This document shows positions 58,235 through 64,000 of a stretch of DNA of 64,000 nt, one piece after another. Under the pieces are notes generated by a model, which saw nothing but the letters and a program-made list of their open reading frames with translations, was not told the DNA's origin and searched no databases. Origin of the DNA: Halomarina halobia (GTDB lineage: Archaea > Halobacteriota > Halobacteria > Halobacteriales > Haloarculaceae); the NCBI RefSeq assembly GCF_029338575.1, contig NZ_CP119992.1, positions 682,001-746,000 of the forward strand, given 5' to 3'. The position numbers and the translations under genes are program-made. Numbering within the stretch: position 1 is the stretch's first letter; every line of letters begins with the position of its first letter.

Positions 58235-59516
58235 CCCCCCCGTCTCCCTCCACCGCGGTACCGCCGTCCGTGGCGACGGTCCGCCCGGAGCGTCCGCCGG
58301 CGGCCGTCACCCGTCTGCCGACGAGCCGGAAGAACTCCGGCATGGCTACGAACAGGATGATGAGACCGCGGAGCACGTCGACCAGTTCCGGCGGCACGTT
58401 GGTCGCCTGCACCGACAGCGCCCCGTTCTTCAGGACGCCGAACAGGAACGCGGCCGGGAGCACTCCCAGCGGGTTGTTCCCGGCGAGAATGGAGACGGTG
58501 ATGCCGTCGAACCCGTAGGACGGGACCGAGGCCCCGAAGTACCCGAAGTAGAGGAGGACGTACACCGTCCCGCCGAGGCCGCCGAGCGCGCCCGACAGCG
58601 CCATGCTGGAGACGACGGTGCGCTTCGCGTTCACGCCGCCGTACTCCGCGGCCTCCGGCTGGATGCCGCTCGTCCGCAGGTCGAACCCGAACGACGTGCG
58701 TTCGAGCATCAGGTAGACGCCGACGCCGAGAACGACGCCGAGGCCGAGCGCCAGCAGCGAGAACGGGGTTCGGGGATCGAACGCGACGGTCGGGAACGAG
58801 GCGAACGCGGGGAGCGTCGCGGTCTTCGTCGCCACGGCGTCGGGGTCCTGGAAGTACGTCCGCACGAGGTACAGCGCGACCAGCGACGCGACGAAGTTGA
58901 GCATGATCGTCGTGATGACCTCGTTGGAGTCGGCGTAGGCCTTGAGCGCCCCCGGGATCGCCCCGTAGAGGCCGCCGAAGAGCGCGCCCACGAGGAGACC
59001 GAGGGGCAGGACGACGAGCGTCCCGACCGCCCCCGAGAGGTGGGGTGAAACCGCGAGCATGGCGACGGTGCTCGCCAGCCCGCCGACGACGAGCTGTCCC
59101 TGCGTCCCGATGTTGAAGATCCCCGCACGGAACGCGACCGCCACCGACAACCCCGTGAACAGGAGCACCGTCGTCTCGGCCAGCGTCCGGGCCATCTGCG
59201 CGTTGAACGGCGACCAGCCGGTCTGGATCGGCGGCGCGAACTGCCCGTGCAGCGGGTCGAAGTAGGGGTTGATCGGGTTCCCGAGCGCCCCGAGGAACAG
59301 CCTGTCGTACACCGCCGCCGGGTCGTAGCAGAACCCGACGCCGACGTACGTGACCGCCGGTCGCGCGCACGTCGCCGTTCGACCGGCCGCGAGGACGATG
59401 ACGGCACCGACGAGGATCGAGAGCGCGAGCGCCGCGAGGCTGATCAGGAGCCGCTCCGTCGCGGACGACTCCGCGAACCGCCGGAGGATCGCCTCGCCCC
59501 GGTCGCGGGCGCTCAT
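58209..59516 (-). CDS. Nucleoside ABC transporter permease (BMP family)
   Basis: A 435-residue permease of the YufP type, with about ten helices and a long extracytoplasmic loop after the first helix (about residues 65-110). Marks are TTVLLFTGLSVAVAFRAGIFNIGTQGQLVVGGLAST (FNIGTQGQ is the family signature) and SYGFDGITVSILAGNNPLGVLPAAFLFGVLKNGA. The C-terminus is charged. The 5' end overlaps the ATPase gene by 4 nt and the 3' end overlaps the second permease. Confidence 0.9.
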   Translation of the reverse strand: MSARDRGEAILRRFAESSATERLLISLAALALSILVGAVIVLAAGRTATCARPAVTYVGVGFCYDPAAVYDRLFLGALGNPINPYFDPLHGQFAPPIQTGWSPFNAQMARTLAETTVLLFTGLSVAVAFRAGIFNIGTQGQLVVGGLASTVAMLAVSPHLSGAVGTLVVLPLGLLVGALFGGLYGAIPGALKAYADSNEVITTIMLNFVASLVALYLVRTYFQDPDAVATKTATLPAFASFPTVAFDPRTPFSLLALGLGVVLGVGVYLMLERTSFGFDLRTSGIQPEAAEYGGVNAKRTVVSSMALSGALGGLGGTVYVLLYFGYFGASVPSYGFDGITVSILAGNNPLGVLPAAFLFGVLKNGALSVQATNVPPELVDVLRGLIILFVAMPEFFRLVGRRVTAAGGRSGRTVATDGGTAVEGDGGDDGGDRGE

Positions 59517-61102
59517 CGCTCGCCCCCGGCCTCGGCCTCCCGATCGCGCGGCGGGTTCAGCTCAGTCCCCTCTCCCGCGTCGGGACGCTCGGGACGCTCC
59601 CCGGCCATCAGGAGGCCGATCTCCTCCTCCGACGCGACGGCCGGATCGACGACGGCCATGATCCGGCCGTCGTGCATCACCGCGAGGCGGTCCGAGAGGC
59701 CACGCACCTCGTCCAGGTGCGCCGAGACGAGTACCACCCCGACCCCCTCGTCGCGGAGTCCGAGGAGCCGCTCGTGGATGAACTCCGTCGAGCCGATGTC
59801 CACGCCGCGCGTGGGGTGGGTCGCGACGACGACCGTCGGGTCGCGCGCGAACTCACGGCCGACGATGAACTTCTGCTGGTTGCCGCCGGAGAGCGAGCGC
59901 GCTTCGGCGTCCGGGTCGGGCGGGCGCACGTCGAACGTCGAGATGATCTCCTCTGCGTGGCCGCGGGCGCGCCGCCAGTCGACGCGCCCGCCGCGCGAGT
60001 ACGGCTCGCGGTGCTGGTTCCCGAGCAGGCCGTTCTCCACGAGGTCGAAGTCCATCACGAGGCCGCGCTCGTGGCGGTCCTCGGGGACGTAGGCCATGCC
60101 GTCGGCGATGCGCTCGCGGCGCGACTCGTCGGTGACGTCCCGCCCGTCGAGCGTCACGCGCCCCGCGTCGGGTCGGCGGAGGCCGGTGACCGCCTCGACG
60201 AGTTCGGACTGGCCGTTGCCGTCGACGCCGGCAATGCCGAAGATCTCGCCGGCGCGAACCTCGAACGAGACGCCGGAGACGGCCTCGACCCCCCGGTCGT
60301 CCGAGACGACCAGGTCCTCGACCCCGAAGACGCGCTCGCCGGGTGACCCCGGCGAGCGCTCCACGTCGAGCAGGACCTCCCTGCCGACCATCATCCGGGC
60401 GAGCGACTCGCGGTCGGTCTCGGCGGCGGCGACGGTGCCCACGTTCCGACCGTCGCGGAGGACGGTGATCTCGTCGGCCGCGTGCATCGCCTCGCCGAGC
60501 TTGTGCGTGATGAAGATGACCGTCTTCCCCTGGGCCGTCAGTTCCTCGAAGACACGAAAGAGGTCATCGACCTCCTGGGGCGTGAGCACGGCCGTCGGCT
60601 CGTCGAGGACGAGCACGTCCGCGCCCCGGTACAGCGCCTTCAGGATCTCGACGCGCTGCTGGACGCCGACGCCCACCGCCTCGATGCGCGCCCCGGGATC
60701 GACGTCGAACCCGTAGCGGTCGCTCAGTTCGCGGACCTCACGCTCGGCCCGCTCGCGGTCCACGGCGAGGCCGAACCACTTGTGGGGCTCGTGTCCGAGC
60801 GTGATGTTCTCGGCGACGGTCATCGGGTCCACGAGCATGAAGTGCTGGTGGATCATCCCCACTCCGGCGTCGATGGCGTCGCTCGGCGTGTCGAACTCGC
60901 GGGGCTCGCCGTCGACGACGATCCGCCCCTCGTTCGGGCGGTACAGCCCGTAGAGGACGTTCATCAGCGTGGTCTTTCCCGCGCCGTTCTCGCCGAGGAG
61001 CGCGTGGACCGTGCCGCACTCGACGGCGAGGTCGACGTCGTCGTTCGCGACGACGCCCGGAAATCGCTTCGTGATCCCGTCGAGGTGGACGGCGCTCGTC
61101 AT
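59513..61102 (-). CDS. Nucleoside ABC transporter ATP-binding protein, double ABC
   Basis: A 529-residue protein with two fused ABC modules of the YufO/RbsA type. Module 1 (residues 1-250) has Walker A GENGAGKTT (about residues 36-44), a VGVGVQQRVEI signature and LVLDEPT. Module 2 (about 260-510) has a degenerate Walker A GVDGNGQSELV, an intact SLSGGNQQKFIVGREF signature and VVATHPTRGVDIGS. One degenerate site is normal for this family. It is in an operon with both permeases and upstream of them. Confidence 0.93.
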   Translation of the reverse strand: MTSAVHLDGITKRFPGVVANDDVDLAVECGTVHALLGENGAGKTTLMNVLYGLYRPNEGRIVVDGEPREFDTPSDAIDAGVGMIHQHFMLVDPMTVAENITLGHEPHKWFGLAVDRERAEREVRELSDRYGFDVDPGARIEAVGVGVQQRVEILKALYRGADVLVLDEPTAVLTPQEVDDLFRVFEELTAQGKTVIFITHKLGEAMHAADEITVLRDGRNVGTVAAAETDRESLARMMVGREVLLDVERSPGSPGERVFGVEDLVVSDDRGVEAVSGVSFEVRAGEIFGIAGVDGNGQSELVEAVTGLRRPDAGRVTLDGRDVTDESRRERIADGMAYVPEDRHERGLVMDFDLVENGLLGNQHREPYSRGGRVDWRRARGHAEEIISTFDVRPPDPDAEARSLSGGNQQKFIVGREFARDPTVVVATHPTRGVDIGSTEFIHERLLGLRDEGVGVVLVSAHLDEVRGLSDRLAVMHDGRIMAVVDPAVASEEEIGLLMAGERPERPDAGEGTELNPPRDREAEAGGER

Positions 61103-61141
61103 GGGCGGTCTGTGTGGGACTCCATCACCTGCCTGTACCGG

Positions 61142-62251
61142 TTAGACCTGCGACGGATCGGTGGGGACCTCTATCTCCCCGCCGACGAGTTGCTCTCTGA
61201 CCTGTTCGACGCTGTCCTTGACCGCGGAGGGGATGTCGCCGCCGATCTGCTGGCCGTAGACGGCCGCGACGCCCTCCTGTTCGAGGCCGAGCGTGGTCGT
61301 CTCGCCGCCGGCGAACTCGCCGCTGACGGTCGCCTCCACGGAGTTGTAGACGGCCGTGTCGACGCGCTTGACCATGCTCGCGAGGATGACGTCGGCGTAC
61401 CCCTCCTTGGTCACCGACTGATCGCGGTCGACCCCGATGGCGAATCGCCCGGCCTCCTGGGCCGCCTGAAAGACGCCCGTCCCGGTGTTCCCGGCGGCGT
61501 GGTAGACGATGTCCGCCCCCTGGTTGTACATCGCCAAGGCGGCCTCCTTGCCGCCCGAGGGGTTGTTGAAGTCGCCGACGTAGCTCGTCAGGACCTCGAC
61601 GTCGGGGTCGGCGTTCTTCACGCCGGCCTCGAATCCGGCCTCGAACCGGCCGATGAGCGAGCCCTCGACGCCGCCGACGAAGCCCACCGTCGGGTCGCCG
61701 TTCGTCTCGCCCGCGCCGGCGCTGAACTCCCGGGTCGTCAGCAGTCCGGCCATCTGCCCGACGAGGAACGAGCCCTCCTCCTCGCGGAAGACGTAGCTCG
61801 CGACGTTCTCGGCGTCGACCGACTCGTCGACGATCATGAAGCTCTGCTCGGGATACTGGGGTGCGGTCTCCGACAGCGAGTCCTTCTGGAGGAACCCGAT
61901 GCAGCAGACGAGGTCGTACTCGCCACTCGAAGCGAGCTCCTGCTGGAACGTGCTGAACTGCGAGACTTCGTCCGGCTGGCGCTGCTCGTAGGCGATGTTC
62001 AGCTCCTCCTCCGCCTGCTTGATGCCCTGCCGGGCCTGATCGTTGAACGAGCCGTCGCCGAGGCCGCCGGTCGCGTAGACGATGCCGATGTTCGCTTCGG
62101 CCTCGCCGGAGCCGCCGCCGGTCCCGTTCGAGTCGTTACCGCTGCCGTTGTCGCCGCCGGAGCCGCCGTCTCCGGTCGGTCCGCCGGTGCAGCCGGCGAG
62201 GCCGGCCGCCGCTACGATGCCCGCTCCCGTCAGGAAATCACGCCTCTCCAT
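61142..62251 (-). CDS. BMP-family nucleoside-binding lipoprotein
   Basis: A 369-residue substrate-binding protein of the basic membrane protein (BMP/Med) family. The signal is Tat-type with lipobox: ERRDFLTGAG..., LAGC near residue 22. A Gly/Ser/Asn-rich haloarchaeal linker (about residues 25-50) anchors the mature domain. The domain has ANIGIVYATGGLGDGSFNDQARQGI, VDESVDAENVASYVFREEEGSFLVGQMAGLLT and GADIVYHAAGNTGTGVFQAA. It captures nucleosides outside the cell for the ABC permeases. The start MERRDFL at 62251 is favoured over an ATG four codons earlier. It is the first gene of the uptake cluster. Confidence 0.93.
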   Translation of the reverse strand: MERRDFLTGAGIVAAAGLAGCTGGPTGDGGSGGDNGSGNDSNGTGGGSGEAEANIGIVYATGGLGDGSFNDQARQGIKQAEEELNIAYEQRQPDEVSQFSTFQQELASSGEYDLVCCIGFLQKDSLSETAPQYPEQSFMIVDESVDAENVASYVFREEEGSFLVGQMAGLLTTREFSAGAGETNGDPTVGFVGGVEGSLIGRFEAGFEAGVKNADPDVEVLTSYVGDFNNPSGGKEAALAMYNQGADIVYHAAGNTGTGVFQAAQEAGRFAIGVDRDQSVTKEGYADVILASMVKRVDTAVYNSVEATVSGEFAGGETTTLGLEQEGVAAVYGQQIGGDIPSAVKDSVEQVREQLVGGEIEVPTDPSQV

Positions 62252-62402
62252 GGCTATAGACACCTATGCGTGAATCCGTAACGGACCCTGAATAAGTACG
62301 TCGTTTCACAGTCCGCCCTGTCGCATCGTCACACGCGTTATTATTTCGACGATCAGTGGACGAATCTACCCTCGACGGCACGTCTCCACCGGGGGGACGG
62401 CC

Positions 62403-63770
62403 TCACTCGGCGTCGGCGACGGCCCGCTCGACGGCGTCGACCACCGTCTCGACGAGCGCGTCCACGTCCTCGCTCTCGGCGTAGATCCGGACGTACGGCT
62501 CGGTGCCGCTGGGGCGGACGAGCGTCCACGCCCCGTCGAACCCCAGGCGGAGGCCGTACTCCGTCTCGACGGACGCCTCGGGGAACGCCGCCGGCAGGCG
62601 CGACTCGAGCAGGCGCATCGCACCCGCCTTGCGCTCGTCGGAACAGGGAACGCTCACCTTCCGGTACGGCCGCTCGGTGACGGGCTCGCGGAGCGCGAGC
62701 AGGCCGCCCGCGCCGTCGGCCGACGCCGCCCCCGCGACGAGCGTCGACAGCACCGCGGCGCTCGCGACGCCGTCGATCCACGGCCCGAGCGCGGTGTGGA
62801 CGTGTTTCCACGGCTCGCCCGCGAAGACGACGTCCCCGCCGCCGGCGCGCGCGGCCGCGATACCCTCGTGGAGCGCGCCGAGTTTCACCCGCTCGGTGCG
62901 GCCGCCCGCGGCGGCGACGCGCTCGTCGATCCGCCCGGAGGCGTTCGGGGTCGTGACGACGACCGGGTCGGCGGCGTCGCTCGCGCGGACGTAGTGCTCG
63001 GCGAGGATCGCGAGGACGGTGTCCTCGTGGACCACCTCGCCGTCGCGCCCGACGACCACGATGCGGTCCGCGTCCCCGTCGTGCGCGAGGCCGAGCACGG
63101 GAGCCGGGTAGTCCGCGACGAACCGGCGGAGGTCGGTCAGCGTCTCCGGCGTCGGCTTGCTCGGCCGCCCCGGGAAGTGGCCGTCGACGTTCGCGTTGAG
63201 CGCGACGACGCGCGCCCCGAGCGCGCGGAGCACCTGCGGGGTCGCCAGCGCGCCCATCCCGTTCCCGCAGTCGACGACCACCGTCAGATCCGAGAGCGCG
63301 GGGCCGCGCTCCCGGGCGTACTCGACGACCGCCCGGCGATAGTCGGGCAGGGGGTCGACGCGACCGCCGTCGCCCCACTCGTCCCACGCGACGGGCCCCT
63401 CGCCCGCCTCGACGCGCGCCTCGATGCGCGCCTCGCCCTCGCCGTCGTACTCCTCGCCGTCCTCGAACAGCTTCAGGCCGTTGTCCGTCGGCGGGTTGTG
63501 GCTCGCGGTCACCTGCAGGCCGTGGCGACCGCGCGAGGCGAACGCCAGCGCCGGGGTCGGCACCTGACCCGCCCGGCGGACCGTCGCCCCGGCGCTCTCG
63601 GCCCCGGCCTCGACCGCGGCGGCCAGCGCGGGCCCCGTCTCGCGACCGTCGCGCCCGACGACGAGTTCGTCCGCCTCCCGGCCGATCGCGCGTCCGACCG
63701 CGAGCGCGAGCTCCGGGGTCACCCGCTCGCGAGCGTCGCCGCGGATCCCCGCGGTTCCGAACAGTTCCAT
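62403..63770 (-). CDS. Phosphohexomutase (phosphoglucomutase/phosphomannomutase/GlmM-like)
   Basis: A 455-residue alpha-D-phosphohexomutase. The phosphoserine loop is LQVTASHNPPTDNGLK (Ser near residue 91), the metal loop is GLAHDGDADRIVVVG (about residue 233), the sugar-binding loop is FAGEPWKHV with GEPW in place of GExSG, and the C-terminal phosphate-binding loop is VRPSGTEPYVRIYAE. It interconverts hexose-1- and 6-phosphates for nucleotide-sugar synthesis; the exact substrate is not decidable. The start is MELFGTAGIRG. It is separated from the BMP operon by about 150 bp. Confidence 0.9.
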   Translation of the reverse strand: MELFGTAGIRGDARERVTPELALAVGRAIGREADELVVGRDGRETGPALAAAVEAGAESAGATVRRAGQVPTPALAFASRGRHGLQVTASHNPPTDNGLKLFEDGEEYDGEGEARIEARVEAGEGPVAWDEWGDGGRVDPLPDYRRAVVEYARERGPALSDLTVVVDCGNGMGALATPQVLRALGARVVALNANVDGHFPGRPSKPTPETLTDLRRFVADYPAPVLGLAHDGDADRIVVVGRDGEVVHEDTVLAILAEHYVRASDAADPVVVTTPNASGRIDERVAAAGGRTERVKLGALHEGIAAARAGGGDVVFAGEPWKHVHTALGPWIDGVASAAVLSTLVAGAASADGAGGLLALREPVTERPYRKVSVPCSDERKAGAMRLLESRLPAAFPEASVETEYGLRLGFDGAWTLVRPSGTEPYVRIYAESEDVDALVETVVDAVERAVADAE

Positions 63771-64000
63771 GGCCGTACGCCCGCACGGGAGGTACTTATG
63801 CGATTCTACAGCGCGAAACCCTCGCCCTTCAGAACGGGGAGGATGTCAATTCGTGTCCTCTCTCCGGCGGCTAAGGGGCGAGCAAGTCATGGTTCGCTCC
63901 CGATGACCGGCCCCGCCGGGACCACTCGCGGCAGTAGGGAAATGGCGATTCGGGCGCTCGTGAGCGCGTAATCATCGGGGCGGAGCATCCGCGAGCGAAC
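63771..64000. other. Right window edge, no intact gene
   Basis: The last 230 bp hold an IS605/IS1341-type end-like sequence and no intact gene. An open frame on the plus strand continues from it but has no recognised character. A GGTACTTATGC box near 63791-63801 lies just upstream of the phosphohexomutase start on the other strand. Confidence 0.45.
63814..63849 (+). mobile_element. Solo IS200/IS605 (tnpB-type) right-end relic
   Basis: GAAACCCTCGCCCTTCAGAA followed by CGGGGAGGATGTCAAT has the form of the conserved right-end hairpin of haloarchaeal IS1341/IS605 elements: GAAxCCCxCxCC-TTCAxx-xxGGGGAGGATGTCA. No tnpB reading frame lies beside it within the window. It is either a solo end or the end of an element truncated by decay. 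In complete elements this region also forms the 3' part of the TnpB guide RNA. Confidence 0.55.

Overview
The window is a high-GC chromosomal segment of a halophilic archaeon (class Halobacteria). The evidence is archaeal information-processing genes (ribosomal protein S8e, aIF-1A, an XPB-type helicase, a GTPBP1-like GTPase), haloarchaeal families (HalOD1, bacterio-opsin-activator-like HTH regulators, a SAMP-type ubiquitin-like protein, methanopterin cyclohydrolase), very acidic proteins, Tat-type lipoprotein signals, and TATA-like boxes 24-30 nt upstream of start codons, as expected for leaderless mRNAs. The genus cannot be decided from this sequence alone.

Layout. 1-3.2 kb: a divergent pair of PhoU-type phosphate regulators, then S8e and a DUF2240 protein. 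3.2-13.9 kb: small conserved genes, an old-yellow-enzyme oxidoreductase, pyrF, a J-domain membrane protein, a phosphoglycolate-phosphatase-type HAD enzyme, a GTPBP1-like GTPase, mch and an iron-ADH homologue. 14-21.8 kb: an alkaline-phosphatase-superfamily enzyme, aroA, a TIM-barrel isomerase, uridine kinase, a NagD-like HAD enzyme and short acidic proteins. 21.9-25.2 kb: a copper module with an Lrp/TRASH regulator and a CopA P-type ATPase. 25.2-28.4 kb: an accessory island with two tandem secreted glutamine-rich repeat proteins. 28.4-33.5 kb: preQ0/archaeosine genes queC, queE and queD with ppc among them. 33.8-40.7 kb: an XPB helicase, a degraded region, SAMP, an MBL hydrolase, HalOD1, an HTH-10 regulator, tRNA-Arg and tatA. 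40.7-48.7 kb: a peroxiredoxin, an HD hydrolase, an MFS transporter, aIF-1A, a CBS protein behind a truncated regulator relic next to tRNA-Gly, and otsAB. 48.9-55.8 kb: a methyltransferase, an arginase, a DUF389 membrane protein, an epimerase, a regulator, an NDH-2-like enzyme and a rhodanese. 55.8-62.3 kb: a nucleoside uptake and salvage cluster (BMP lipoprotein, ATPase, two permeases, cdd, udp). 62.4-63.8 kb: a phosphohexomutase, followed by an IS605-type end relic.

The most interesting region is 26.0-28.1 kb. Two paralogues each carry a twin-arginine-like signal peptide followed by exact 21-residue repeats (four and six copies). Every full repeat contains a Q-x-G-x-x-N motif like that of bacterial curlin (CsgA) and alternating Gln strands, so they are candidate secreted amyloid or beta-solenoid proteins. 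Their loci are collinear duplications (offset about 1,171-1,173 bp). Each has a 9-bp RNA hairpin exactly 14 nt before the start codon, with base-pair-preserving changes between copies. Other points of note are a family of 3'-end hairpin elements, a one-base frameshift in a G-run, a SAMP with residues after its Gly-Gly, an iron-ADH homologue with two altered metal-ligand positions, and several operator-like inverted repeats. No database search was possible; family names come from recognition of motifs and overall sequence character.
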